Positions 11,040-23,022 of a stretch of 64,000 bases of DNA are shown in pieces. Below the pieces are notes generated by a model. The model did not search any database. It saw only the letters and a program-made list of their open reading frames with translations, and was not told where the DNA came from. The stretch spans positions 107,688,701-107,752,700 of the forward strand of contig OX104134.1 in NCBI GenBank assembly GCA_944470555.2, in the 5' to 3' direction. Within the stretch, counting starts at the first letter, position 1, and each line of letters begins with the position of its first letter. The DNA comes from Heterobilharzia americana (lineage: Eukaryota; Platyhelminthes; Trematoda; Strigeidida; Schistosomatidae). The translations under genes were made by a program, and so were the position numbers.

Positions 11040-11860
11040 CTTTGGTTACCAGCTATCAGTACTACTGGCTGGACGCAGGAGGGGGACAGCAGTAAGATGT
11101 TGCTCGTGCATGACCAGTAGTGCCATGTCGATGCTACTTTTCTTATGGAAAAAAGGATTAGAGAATGGCACAGTCTACTCTACCCCGCGGAATACTGGTA
11201 TAAACGATAAGGGTTCAAAGTCAGAATTGAAAACAAAAAGCTTTAATCTAGAATTTTTAAAAATATCAAGTGTGACCGACCCAAAATAGATGTTCCTTTG
11301 GATCTGCAGTCACGTACTAACCCTTCTTTTTAGATATCTCGACGGCTACTCCTGTCTACTGCAAAAAAACAAACTCTCAAAAGTGTTTTAAAAGGGCTAG
11401 TGGGTTTAAGCAGATCCTTCTGAATTGATAGATACAAGCGAATGTAGCTCTGCAACCTCTGGGTACAATGAGGGACGGAAGCAACCCAAATGTAGACAGA
11501 CAAAAGGCCTACGCAATGACCATGAACAGTGGTGGACAGCCAAGATGAAAAAGATGAAAAACGCACCGACGACAGGTAATAGCAGACATATATTTAGACT
11601 TATTACGGATTATGGAGCAAAAGATCTGGAAGAAGTCCGAAACAAAAACATCTCAAGCATAGTAAAGTCATAGACCCATCTTTCTATTATTATTTCAAAC
11701 CAAGAGTGAGATAAGGGAGGATTAGTGGGTTTCACCATTCGTGAAATTTTTAACGATGGATTTTTAACACAACATTGAAGAAGGATTGTGGTAACTATAA
11801 CTGTGTATACCCACAACTAGAAGAAAGATTATTCAACTTTAGTACACAGAAGATATTTTT
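11040..11860 (+). mobile_element. RTE-clade 5' UTR and linker fragment (family 1)
   Basis: 11040-11340 matches the 5' leader of the near full-length copy: GACAGCAGTAAG and a CATGACCAGTAGTGCCA-type word occur here and near 54850 on the other strand. 11420-11680 encodes the endonuclease-to-RT linker (WWTAKMKKMKNA, then HIFRLITDYGAKD). The endonuclease between them is missing, so this is an internally deleted copy. It lies in the last RAB3GAP1 intron. Confidence 0.6.
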
Positions 11861-12056
11861 ACTATGTGTTTTATCAGTTGGTGAGTATTGTTTTTAGGCA
11901 TCATATGTACTTTGTTAGTGAATAGCCAAAAGAATTTGGGACGTTTATACACTAGAATAGTTGTGGCAGAAAACAGGTGGTATATCAGAAATCTTATATA
12001 CAGTTCAGAAAATAATAACAACAACAAACTGAATAATAAATCAGATCGTTACTTAC

Positions 12057-12298
12057 TGGTGCACTTTTGTCAAAAAGGCGTTTTAAAAATGTTAAAATCA
12101 TATTGCGCTCATTTTCTCCAACATTAGCAGCAGTAGCAGTGGAAGCAGATGCATTACTGGTAGGTAGATCAATCCAACCACCTAGACTAGATGTCCATGA
12201 TTTTGATTCACCAGTAAAATCTTGTAATAAATTTACATGCTCAGATAATTGGCACAAGAAGTTTAAAAATATGTCTGACTGCAACATATAACTACAGT
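12057..12298 (-). CDS. RAB3GAP1: RAB3GAP1 coding exon
   Basis: Acceptor TTTTGATAG, then two bases completing an Asp codon, then 80 codons (CSYMLQSDIFLNFLCQ through FLKRLFDKSAP), and donor GTAAGT directly after phase 0. The exon ends in the phase the terminal exon needs. A Ser/Ala-rich low-complexity patch (SNASASTATAAN) sits in the middle. The part near ILTFLKRLF fits the helical region before the family C-terminus. Confidence 0.85.
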
Positions 12299-13857
12299 CT
12301 ATCAAAAAAGATGTAATGAATAAACCAGAAATGAGAATGCAGCTTGAAAAAAATGGTTCACTACTAATATTATTATTATGTTATGAAGTAACATACTTGA
12401 TTGAGTGGAACGCTGGTTGAATGTTAAGTGGGAAGTGACACAGTATGATGTGTCATGATGATACAGTTATATTCACATGACGAGAAAAATTGATTCACTC
12501 CACTAGAGTTATGACTAACTTAAAAACACAGCCGAGCAACGACCAAGATAACCCAGCAACTAAGTAATGAGACACAATGTGTGAGGGTGTATGATACTAC
12601 CCACCTGCCCACACCAAAGTAGGCGTAAAGCAGTTGGAACCTATGAATGAGTGTCGGAAAGTCAACTGCCAAGATCGATGAGCTACAGATCTACGACAAT
12701 AAAGGAAACTGACAAATTAATCATAGTCTACTCGTATCCCATGTCGTTCACCGAAGTGAAACTGCTACTTATGTTAGGATAAATGATACTCCAAATGACA
12801 TGAATAATTGCTCTAAAATATGACCAAGGATCTTTCTTTCTGTTCTTTGATTATGCGTTTGTTACAAATATGCGAATTAGATGTAATTGGGGGTAACATT
12901 ATTGATCGTCTTAGCTAGTAGTTCGTTTGATAAAATGGACTAAGCTGCGTAGCTGCATACGTTCTATTCTGTGAGACATGTGATCAGCAACTGATTATTC
13001 CGGTAGTTTAAAGTAACTAACGTAAGGAGATGAGATCAAATTTACTGTATTTTGGCGAAGTAACGTGAATAAATGTCATATAATTAGTAAAGTCACTAGG
13101 TGATTAGTCCTACCATTAATTAAATAAGATTGCCTTCCTGTCATGTACGATATTCATTTGATGCTGTTACATGGAGGGTGAAAGTAATCTTTAGAGCATT
13201 TCATCTTATATGGGATATAGTAATTTAATGTAGTAGTGAAAGCAATAACGACAGCTCATTGTAAAAGAGATGCGCTTTTATTAGTAATGATTGGATTTTT
13301 AAAACGACAACTGTTGCATTCTAGTCTGAATACAAAAACCGGAGAAGTATAGATACCTTCATCTGATACTTCCTGAAGAGCGAAGTACGGATATCACGAA
13401 AAACAAGGCTAAGAACAACAAAGAGATAAGCTAAAGTAAATCTCAGTACTGTCCAGGAGTTCATACAAGAAGAGTACATGAACATAGATGCCAGAGAGAC
13501 AGGTAGAAATGCCAAATTCGCATATATCGTGTCTAATTATACATACCACACGTCCCAACAATAAATTCGAAGAATATTTACCTTATAAATATGGTAAACT
13601 AATCTACGTAGTACAGTTGACGTGTGTGTATTGTGAAGAATGACAAGGTGATATCAGCAGCAGTGAAACATGCCATGAAAGCGATAAATCAAACTTGAAA
13701 CGAATAAAGTAGACTTAAAATACAATAACCCATACTGAACAAAAGCCAAATGTTTAGTTAACAATCCATCTATTAATAAGATTCACATAATTTGTCTCTG
13801 GAACTAACTATTCTATATTAATCTGCAATCTTTTCCCACTTAAATTACTGAAAATAC
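12299..13857. other. RAB3GAP1 intron, nothing else recognised
   Basis: AT-rich intron without a recognised repeat or exon. Confidence 0.5.
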
Positions 13858-13926
13858 CCATTAAGACATTACAGAAAACGGGAAGTTCAACGAAGATATC
13901 TTTTTTGGCGATTTCATCCTCCATAG
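13858..13926 (-). CDS. RAB3GAP1: RAB3GAP1 coding microexon
   Basis: A 69-base exon between acceptor TTTTTCAG and donor GTATTT. It supplies two bases, 22 codons (MEDEIAKKDIFVELPVFCN and three more) and one base. Both ends match the phase of the neighbouring exons, giving Ala and Asp at the two junctions. Confidence 0.8.
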
Positions 13927-15982
13927 CTGAAAAATCATGATTTCCAATGATGACTGTGATTAAAACTATGCTTTACAGTTATTTAACAGCTGCAACCCCT
14001 AAATTAAATTCACGCTTGAAGTAGAAAGCGAATCAAATATTCCGTTTTAGAATGAAGAACTCACTACACGAGATAATGGGACACCGAGTAGGTCTTTCTA
14101 CAGGAAACCTGTTTGGAATAGTCAGGCGATGAATTTCTACAGTTGGGTACCTATAAGTCGAAGAAGAACACTTATCGTGTTCCTTGTTTAGAGTATTCGA
14201 GGGATCTGTAGCACTGCTGGTTTAGAAGAACTCACGCTCCTCAAAAGGGTTTCGGCTGAAAACAGATTTTAGCACGATTTACGAAAAAAAACATGAATCC
14301 CAAACCACAAAGAGAGACACCCCTTTCAGTTCCAGAGCAGACATTATACATGAATCTTGACTCCAAAGGTAACCTCACTGCTGATATCTCGAAAAAAAAA
14401 AGAATTTCAAACTCGCTAAAGAAAACTTTCTTCGCGTCAACGTTGAGGAGGTAATTCACCAGTCGTCCAATGCTTCCTGATTGTCCAAAGGATACGCTTC
14501 TGTATCTCACTACTTCCATGTGTGCTTATTAATTCACCTGCTCCTGTGGAGCCAGGTATTTAGATTGTTTGATGTGCATTCTTTCCAAACGCGTTAGAGA
14601 ACATTACCACACCCAGTAGCAAAGACGTGAGAGTGGATCCATCAGAAGTGCAGTAATTGAACATCTTGTCATCAATGGTCACAGTGTTCAAAGTCACCTA
14701 CAGAGTGAAAAAAAATTTGCCTAAAATGGTGTGCTTTCTTCTTCTCTACACTGCAGAAGCTCTTGCTATATGCATGGAGAAATCGGAATTATGTGCACAA
14801 AAGAAACTTTTATAACCTTTGTTCCTGCCTTAAATTTAATAAAATTCCTAATAATACATCGACCTCTCTGGTATGATTCACAATTTTGTTATATTTTATG
14901 ATATATTTTAATAATTCAGTATTGTCTTCATTTTGTTTTCATGCTACCCTTGATCATGCTTTATCTTGAAAATTATTTTTATATATTAGGGCTAATTTTC
15001 ACCTTGCATCACACTTGTGAATCTTTAATCATTCGACTTGATCTTCGTTAAGGGATTTAATGAAATAATTCTTGTAACTATCCAATAAAGTTAAATAAAA
15101 TGCATAAATTGCGATTGTACAGCTATGGAGAATGAAACCATGATAAAGATATCTTCGCTGAACTTCTCATTTTCTCGAATTTCCCCATTTAGACTTATTG
15201 TTCTTTGCAGTCAATATAACTGATATGCTTACTGAATAAAACAACTTAGAACTTCTGAGTCTATCAAGAACCTATCACATCAATTTCGTAGCACAGTGTG
15301 GTTGTTTTGAGTTAAACGTTCTCAACACAAAAGAATTTAAGCAAGTATGAGCAATCCAATGAAGTATTTACCACCAACTTCTTTCTAATGCAAACATAAC
15401 TCGTGAATCATGGACAATGGATTCACTCCATCCACAATGAAATGAACAGAACTAAAGTCCGCGCATAACTACCTCAAGGTTTAAATTCGTTTAAAAACGA
15501 TGAAACATTCATAATGCGTCATCAGCAATACGGTTGGTAAGCATAACTTAACGATGAGGCTTGTTACCAGACTATCATCTTTTGTGTACAAGGAAGATAA
15601 CTAAAGTTAGAAAAACGCCTGAAGAGTATCAAAATTCAAATAAGCAACTTGTGGATTACGGACACACAGCCCATTATCCCCAAGTATACAGAACTGACAT
15701 GATTTCAGATAGTCTGTCTAACGATAAATCAGCTGTTTTCCCTATATAATTCAGCTTCATTGAAAACAGGAGGATATCTTTCACGGTATTCGATGTGATG
15801 ACGTACGAAGAGTTAGTTACCTAACATTGACGTAACAACTGGATAAAACACTAGATGATTCGATGATAAGTAGTTGGTTCTCTTAGGTTGGAAGACGGTG
15901 AATGGAATTTCCGTATAATCAATGTTTTTCTGCCAGTTCAAACATAATCTTTGTAAACTTTTCTGGTTCCCTGTTAACTTAC
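13927..15982. other. RAB3GAP1 intron, nothing else recognised
   Basis: About 2 kb of AT-rich sequence. Open frames in it lack splice signals and family similarity. Confidence 0.45.
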
Positions 15983-16082
15983 CAGACATAACAACATTAC
16001 AGATTAATTCATTTAGACATGTCAATTCAATGGAGAATTGGGCAATCAATTGGAGTACTTCACGGAATGTTTGGAGTGGAAA
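15983..16082 (-). CDS. RAB3GAP1: RAB3GAP1 coding exon
   Basis: A 100-base exon, acceptor CCATTTTAG and donor GTAAGT, phase 0 in and phase 1 out. It encodes FPLQTFREVLQLIAQFSIEL and a further 13 residues, a helical stretch. It joins in frame to the exon at 18657-18793 upstream and to the microexon downstream. Confidence 0.85.
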
Positions 16083-16743
16083 CTAAAATGGGAATAAACA
16101 GGAAAAAATAAGGAAAACTCACTTGATATTTCTTCTTACAATATCAAGTAACATTGCTGGTAACCAGAATTCTCGGTAAGATTTTTTGTTTTAGATGGAA
16201 CCCACCAGTCAATATTAACTAGACTAATTTTAGGGCGTTATTTAATCGGATGAAAATAGACAATGATGATGTGAATCCCTAGTGGACAATATGTTCTATG
16301 GGTTTATTACTAACTCAAGGCTATTCGGTTCCATCAGTGTCGATTTCAAAAGGGGAGCTGTTGACTGAATGTATTGGTTAACAATTTCGCGATAATTTTG
16401 ACTTAAAAAGTTTAGAAAACAAACAATATGAGCTAAGAAATAATTCATTAATAGCTCTGCACTAATATTTAGTAGGAATTTCCTCTGAACCTACAGACCC
16501 CACTTGTTCAGGTAGAGTTTGATGCATTGATCCTGAACAAACCTAGTTTGTGTTCAGAAGAAATTTGTACAGTCTCTTTCTTTGCCTTGACCACCCAAAT
16601 ATATGTGAAAACATCAATTTTCCCTTCATTCATCCCACAAACGATTACAATTATCAGTATAGTTTTAGCCATACCGATGAACAACTTGTGGATTGTGGAA
16701 TAAATAAATGCATTATATTATTATACTATTATTTGTATCTTGT

Positions 16744-16798
16744 GTTCCCAGTGGAACATAGGGCTTCAGTAGCACGTCTCCATTCCACTCTATTCTCT

Positions 16799-16834
<36 letters not shown>

Positions 16835-17677
16835 CTCCACGACTGCCCACAGGCTCTCATTTCTTCCTCACACCATCTCCTCTATGTCACCCTCACCTCG
16901 GACGCCCAACTCGCCGTTTCCCATCCGGGTTCTACTCGAGTACCTGGCCTGGCAAGTGATGTCCACAAACCGTCTCCTCAGACGATACCCAATCCATCTC
17001 CACTTCCTTCCACTGCACACTGGTTCAGCGATAGCTTCTTGGTTGGTTCGTCTCCACACCAGAGTTCCTTGTTGCTTATTCTTTCTCGACATCTGAGTTT
17101 CAGTAACGAGTGTAGGCAGCTGTTGATGAATGTCTGTAGTTTGTTGGAAACCCCTTTCGTAACGCACCAAGTCTCTCAACCATATAGCAGCAATGACTTG
17201 ACGTTGAAGTTGAAAATCCTGATCTTGTTCCACATGCTGAGTGCAGATCCTCACACTGGTTTCAGGTTAATGAAGGCCTGTCTTGCTTTTCTGATCCTCG
17301 CTTTGACGTCCTCATCTGTGCCGCCTGTAGTTGAAACAGTGCTTCCTAGATAGGTGAAAGAGACCACTTCCTTTAAGTTTCGTCCGTTCATAGCGATTGG
17401 AGCTTGTTGGTTGGGTCTCTTCATCACCTTCGTCTTCTCTACGTTGACTTAAAGTCCCATCTTCGCTGCCTCTTCTGTCAACTTGTTAGTTTTCTCCTGT
17501 AGATATTCAAGTTTGTATGACATTAGGCACAAGTCATCGGCGAAATCCAAATTTCTAGGATCTTTTACCCGGTCCAGCGTATATCCCTCGTCTTGCTCCT
17601 CACAGTTTGTTGCACCACCACAATCAAGAATATCGTAAGTGATAGTAGACAGCCTTGTTTTACTCCTGTTTACAAAC
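16744..17677 (-). mobile_element. RTE-clade RT motif C to 3' end (family 2), 5'-truncated
   Basis: On the - strand this reads NLDFADDLCLMSYK (RT motif C, about 17530), then a linker, then the C-terminal RTNQEAIAEPVCSGRKWRW segment, then a CCCTATGTTCCACTGGGAA 3' end. A CT dinucleotide run sits near the 3' end (16799-16831). The copy at 37530-38117 is nearly identical over the shared part. It lies in a RAB3GAP1 intron in sense orientation. Confidence 0.8.
16799..16831. repeat. (CT)n run
   Basis: A CT dinucleotide run of about 16 units in the RTE 3' region. The sister copy at 37590 has a shorter run. Confidence 0.9.
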
Positions 17678-17839
17678 ATGATAAGTTTTTATTTTGGTAA
17701 TCTTTCGAGCAAAATTACTGCCCATGATCACATCAATAGTTGGAATTTTGTGTTGTATAAATATTAAAAATCCTAACTGTTGGTGCAATTCACTGGCAGT
17801 AATTTTGCTCAAAATATTATCAAAATAAAAACTTATCAT
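17678..17839. mobile_element. Small hairpin element with 45-bp terminal inverted repeats (MITE-like)
   Basis: The left end (17678-17722) starts ATGATAAGTTTTTATTTTG and ends AAAATTACTGCC. The right end (17795-17839) is its reverse complement with a few mismatches. The 72-base centre is unrelated. Total length is 162 bases. There is no coding capacity and no clear target-site duplication. It sits next to a truncated RTE copy in an intron. Confidence 0.65.
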
Positions 17840-18656
17840 TGTGTGTAGACTTTTCATTAAAAGTTTTAGCCATCTTGTTCTTCCCCCTGTTGTCTTTAAC
17901 TGACATCAACAATTGACCACGTGACACAGTAATTCATTTTCTCTTCTCTTCTTGTTAGTTACCATTATATAAACTGTCCATTATATAAAAATCTGTCTCA
18001 AATTTCTGTCTTTTTATTAGTTACTGTTTGATTAGCTATCACCCTCTTGATACTTAGAGACTGATGACCTGTTATTAAATAACTATCACGACTAGACCAG
18101 TATGTTATTTTATATTTTGAAAATGCTATATACATATTAGTGTAGAGCCCATTGACGAGAAACTATCTGGCAAAAAATATTTCTTCCCTCATACTGTTCA
18201 AATTGTCCAAATAGGATTTATCACAAATAAAGAATTGTCGATCATAACGTCCGCTATCAACCCAAGTTGATCAACAGACGAAAAATGGATGCAATGCAGG
18301 TAAACTAGGTACTTATTTTAGTACCACAGGGAAATAAGGGTGATATTTGTTTTTTTTTACTAAACAGTTTATATACATTTATAACAAGCTAGGTCATCAT
18401 ACTCCTGTAGATTGCTTAAAACTTTAACCGATTTCTACATTAGTTTCGTAATGTTCTCATCATACATGAATGACTTTTCAATTCATTCAGGCATGTCTGC
18501 CAGTCAGCCATATTGTAGGATATAACGCACATGTGAACCACAGTCCTGGCTGGTGTAAAAATGCAGAATAAGTCTGAAGTATATTTAAAATGAACTGGAA
18601 TATCTTATTTATCTTACATGTTAACTAATTTAAGAACAGTAAAGTCAATAGCTTAC

Positions 18657-18793
18657 AAAAGACTTTCTGAACATAGAAGAAGTATCTTCACTCCCCATTG
18701 ATTTAGGTGAGTGAATTTTTAGCAAGTCGTACACTTGTCCATCGAGTTTTGTTAGTTTAGAAGAATACCATTGTGATAATCGAGGATGAGGGA
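18657..18793 (-). CDS. RAB3GAP1: RAB3GAP1 coding exon
   Basis: A 137-base exon, acceptor TATTTCCAG and donor GTAAGC. It adds two bases, then 45 codons starting PHPRLSQWYSSKLTKLDGQV and ending SMFRKSF, leaving phase 0. It corresponds to the part of the human protein with LHFPNPEDKKLEEI. Both junctions keep the frame. Confidence 0.85.
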
Positions 18794-19189
18794 CTGGAAA
18801 TAGAGAAAAAAACATTATCATGTACAAATATGATTAGTAAATCATGTACAAAAACCAAGTGAAAGTATGACTCATTGACTTGGACATTCAGCACTTTAAA
18901 CAATAGATTCTAGGTTAAAATAACCCTCTGACTATTTCGGCCCCGCCAATTAATCAGCATAATAGGACTTCATTTATTGAGCATACCTCATAGCTTGTAT
19001 AGAGTTACTAAATAGCATAAAATTTCAGATGATTACGAGTTAATTCAGTAATATTCGTCTAAATTCCTAACATTCAAAAACACGCATGTATGCGTATCAC
19101 AGTTTAAAACTGTTCATACACTTTCGTAGAACATTTGGGGGAATAATAAGTAAAATTGTTTTATTAAATAATTAGTTTCAAGCAGTTAC

Positions 19190-19318
19190 CTAATGAATGA
19201 AAGGTAAGAATACATTCCAAAATAATATTTGGAAGCAGTGAATGAAAATGATCCGTAAGTGAACGTGTTTTGAACCAAACAAGTATTGATCCCGCTTCAG
19301 ACATAGCATCCATTTTAG
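19190..19318 (-). CDS. RAB3GAP1: RAB3GAP1 coding exon
   Basis: A 129-base exon, acceptor AATTAATAG and donor GTAACT. It reads KMDAMSEAGSILVWFKTRSL followed by DHFHSLLPNIILECILTF. It fits the family region around EAEKVLHYLAIQKPADLARH and LLPCVIHAAV. One spare base at its 3' end joins the next exon to make Val. Confidence 0.85.
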   Translation of the reverse strand, partial: LKWMLCLKRDQYLFGSKHVHLRIIFIHCFQILFWNVFLPFIH

Positions 19319-19494
19319 CTATTAATTAAGAATAACAATAGCACATATTGTAGATATTCAGTGGGTACAGTTTAGAAAAATAAAACATAATAATATTAGC
19401 ATCTTCAAAAAACAAACTAGAAAAGGCGAGCATATACAACCAACTAATAGTAATAGGATAATAATTCAAGTCGAAATCAAAATCTATGCAGTGA

Positions 19495-19565
19495 TAAGCG
19501 TCGAAGCAGTGACTCTTGAGTTACTGACCTAACACTTTACCAACTAAGCTACTTGGTTTATTCCG
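19495..19565 (-). mobile_element. tRNA-like SINE head
   Basis: Read on the - strand, AGTAGCTTAGTTGGTAAAGT resembles a pol III A box. CTGCTTCGACGC about 45 bases later is B-box-like. The same head occurs near 45330 (-) and 45605 (+). Confidence 0.5.
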
Positions 19566-20095
19566 AATTCGCCATTTTAAACACAACCATCATCTTGTTA
19601 CCCTAAGCCATCCTTATGGTCTCAAGGTTAGATATCATACAATTAAGTGTGTAGACTGACTATTCTTTAATTTGATGGAATAACAGTGGTGCATATGGTG
19701 TGAATGAGCTCGACTCCCAGGAATATAGTGGGTTTTCAGAAGACCGTGGATATACGAATAAGTGTGCATTAAGCCTAGATCATGTAGTACCACACTGATT
19801 GTCCACAAATACTTAATTTTATGCTATTTACAAAATGACTGAGAGAGCCTTTACAGTTAAATTTTAAGTGCCATCATCACTAGTTTACTGTGTAAAATCG
19901 TTACCGTTATGCGGCAGAGCAACGGACTCATAGAGGTAATACGAATAAGGTTAATAACGTGAAACAGACCAAGAGCATGAAACAAGGACAATAAATGGGG
20001 TAGTAACTGAAGGTAAAGACTAAGTAGAAAAGAACAGATATGGTTAGACCACGTTAGAATTCTACTATAGTAGATCTAAGTTGGCTATCATCTAC

Positions 20096-20384
20096 CTCTA
20101 CACGCAGACAACTGTTTTGACAACTCAAATCGCACAGGCTTCTGGAATTGCAAGCGTCTTCTCCTACTGTCTACCGATAAATTTAGGGATTTAGAAGCAT
20201 TAGTATCATCAGATGTTTCGCCATTGAGCTTCTCGGAGTTTTCTTTACATCTCACCCGTTTAGGTAGATCTTCAGTTATTTGGGTAGACAGACCCCCCAC
20301 CACCACTACAAGTGACCTATGTGTTTGCTTCCACAAGTACATCCGAATTGAAATATGGATTAAGAGGTATTCAGGATCGGAAAC
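20096..20384 (-). CDS. RAB3GAP1: RAB3GAP1 coding exon
   Basis: A 289-base exon. Acceptor AAAAGATAG is followed in phase 0 by VSDPEYLLIHISIRMYLWKQ; it ends with SKQLSACR plus one base at donor GTAGAT. Joined to the previous exon it gives GWIPVVSDPEYL, which aligns with YIPVTQEPAPM of the human protein. The middle is basic and Ser/Asn-rich (NASKSLNLSVDSRRRRLQ). Confidence 0.85.
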
Positions 20385-21379
20385 CTATCTTTTCCGGATA
20401 GTTGCAGTATCCCCTTGGTGGTGCTGCGCTCATGTTTCTCAGCTGAGGTGGGAAATAGTAGTAAGTTTGAAACTACCATCGTAATAATTGCAATGTGGTT
20501 TAATCTATGTATCTCTGGGTGCTCTTTAACTTCAATTACTACCGCCCTTCTTGATTTTCGTCTGATTAACCCTATTCCTATTACCTCTGCTACCATTAGC
20601 AATTTCGATAAACATTTGGTCTTACCACCCGTCCTAATTAACATCTGAGTATTCTGTACAAAATGACTCAATTTACATCGAGCCTACTCAGTTTTTACCC
20701 CAGTGTTAATATTATCATAGCTATTAATGAGGTCTAGATTCTACAGCAACATAACCAGGATTAACGAAGTCTACACTCAGTGCAATACGAAAACCTAATT
20801 AGTCAAACGTTTGGTCTTCTGTTTGCATCACCATAGGACTTTCCACATTTCTTTCCCACTGTTCTTTGACTGCTGTCACCAATTCACTAGTTCATAATCT
20901 ACTTTTAATCACTTGCTGACGGAGGATTATAATTAACAATTCAAGTTGCTAGAAAACAATAATGACATAATCTGAAGTGATCCTGATAATGGAGAGGTTT
21001 TGTTTTGATGTATGGTCAAGAACATGTCGACAAAATGCTGTGAATTCGCTCTGAGCAGACTAAGTTCGATAAGAATGAAGAAAAGAGGAATAAAATACAA
21101 CAGAGTAAGATCTAACTCACAGGCATCTTAAAGAAAATGAAGGATAATGGATCAATTTACTTTGACTAGTATGAATGTATTCGACCTGTTGGTTCGGTAA
21201 TTCGACATCTGCATGGATTGCTATGAATACATAAATCAGGATTACTTCTTCGCCAGATTTCGGATATGTCAGGTTCTCATTATCACTATATCGCCTAATG
21301 GCTATAGCTTTAATACTGGAACCAGTTAGAAGGGAAATATGTTATTATTCTCTTCGTTATACATTCTAGTACACTGATA
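20385..21379. other. RAB3GAP1 intron, nothing else recognised
   Basis: AT-rich intron sequence. No repeat shared with the rest of the window was noticed. Confidence 0.4.
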
Positions 21380-21700
21380 GTATTAAGGATATTGACACTT
21401 CTGGTAAAGTCATGTATTTAGTAGTAAAAATACACAAGATTTCAAATCCGTTTCTAAAAAGACTGTTCATAAACTTGGAACTTAAAGGTGGTGTAGCATC
21501 AGACGTTCTTAAAAATCATCTGAGACCAAACAGCGCCAAATTCTTTGTAGATAAACTTCATTTTAGTTTTACTAGTGGTAAACTGTTCCCTGTATGCGCA
21601 ACAGACAATATCTCTCGACTAATTGTCTCCACTTACTCCTGTGCAGCAACGTACATCGGCCACAGATAGCTGTCAATACATATATGATAGTATATTTTAA
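21380..21700 (+). mobile_element. Penelope-like element fragment, start of GIY-YIG domain
   Basis: An 85-codon frame (21412-21669) reads NHLRPNSAKFFVDKLHF and then YSCAATYIGHR. After a stop come LSIHI-like codons. The order basic/LRP, then C..TYIG.R, then LS.HI is that of the GIY-YIG endonuclease of Penelope-like retroelements. The domain is cut by a stop and the RT is absent. It lies antisense in a RAB3GAP1 intron. Confidence 0.6.
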
Positions 21701-22840
21701 GCTGGCTTTAATCAGGGTTAAGCAAAATCAGTTTTAAGTTCCATCCTTTAACATTTGGTTGGTTCCATCCATTCAAATGGTCAAAATAATGGTTTTAACT
21801 TTTAAAGTAATTAGTCATCTTGATACATTTTCCACAGCGTATCGAGGAGACGAAGACGATTTGAAAAGCGTTGCTATTCATTTCGAACAATCTTATCATA
21901 CATGATCTTATGGAGAAAGGTGAATTCAGACAGTAGAAAGGAAACAGCAAAAACAAAATCTGAATCACGTATCTGTAAATTTAAACCACTTTTATAGCAA
22001 CAAAAACAATTTGTCCTTATGTTGATCCTACCTTAGCAGTTAGCATTGATTTAAATATTTATAGTGAGTGAAGCAGTGATGGGCTAGGAAGGTGGTGTCA
22101 CCTATGTTAGATTTATAAATACGTATAAATATTGTAGGACTTGGTAACTTATCCCTAAACTGCATTGACACCATACATCATACTGCACCGGCAAGGAAAA
22201 TTTAGTAGGAGTGCTTCTCCAGGTATATCCAATTTGAACGCTTAAGTTAGATATGATCGTTTCTTTGGAACCACCTAAAGACACACTTTGCCAGCAGCAG
22301 TAGCTATTCTCACTAAATTCTCACGATATCTATAATCATACAAGCAGTTCTCTATCATTCTTATTTCATCATTCAGTGCAAAGAGTGTAAATCTTCCTGA
22401 CTCGAAACATCACTGCATGGATAGAATTCCTTTTGTACGTAAAAGGAACAAATTATTAAAAATGTGAGCTGACCGATCCATGACTTCTTACGAAATATAC
22501 TGCAACCTATAGTGTAGTCTGTTACTCTTGATCAATAAAGTTCAAGAAATGGTAGACACCCATCCTCCTCTATTTATGAGGTGAAGTCGACTTCTGGATG
22601 ACCACTGTTGAATGTATCGATAAGGACGTACACATTATTGTCAGTTTTTAATAAAAAGAACGTGTCACCCATTTATCTACAACAGAATGACAATTTAATA
22701 ATCGTGCTATGCAATGGTCCACTTTCCAATTCTGTCTTAAAGACGTCAAGTGTATGGGATATTTAAAAGTGTGTTAGAGTCCACACTCCACTCCATAATG
22801 TAAACAGATAATCTATCATAAAAGTTTATAAATGACTTAC
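21701..22840. other. RAB3GAP1 intron, weak open frame at 22102-22284 (-)
   Basis: A 60-codon - strand frame (GGSKETIISNLSVQIGYTWR) is open but has no convincing splice pair and does not fit the phase of the neighbouring exons. Nothing else was seen. Confidence 0.35.
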
Positions 22841-23022
22841 AACAGGAATCCAACCAAGTGGATTTTTTATTGACAATGTAGCTTCATGCATTGATGGTGA
22901 GCATTCATCGTAAGCATCGAAAAATGCATCACCATCTTCATCATCTGCATTATTATCATTCCTGATATTGTCTGATGGAACTGTACTAGTATCAGATGAT
23001 GAATGCTGATAACCTTCGCGAG
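22841..23022 (-). CDS. RAB3GAP1: RAB3GAP1 coding exon with acidic FFAT-like motif
   Basis: A 182-base exon, acceptor AAATAAAG and donor GTAAGT. Two bases plus 60 codons. It encodes a Ser/Asn-rich stretch, then the acidic block NNADDEDGDAFFDAYDECSP, then NPLGWIPV. The human protein has an acidic EEEFFEC block followed by EPLYIPV at the matching place. DAFFDAYDE fits the FFAT pattern that binds VAP proteins on the ER. The acceptor is weak, with the pyrimidine tract further upstream. Confidence 0.8.

Noticed and set aside
12057..12278. Acceptor at 12279 (TTGCAG) for the exon at 12.1-12.3 kb
   Set aside because: It would leave the preceding microexon out of phase; the acceptor at 12299 keeps the frame.
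13321..13515. - strand 64-codon frame with hydrophobic segments
   Set aside because: It lies in an intron of RAB3GAP1, has no splice sites fitting the known phases, and no family resemblance.
14241..14519. - strand 92-codon frame
   Set aside because: Intronic, no motif, and exon phases on both sides are already satisfied without it.
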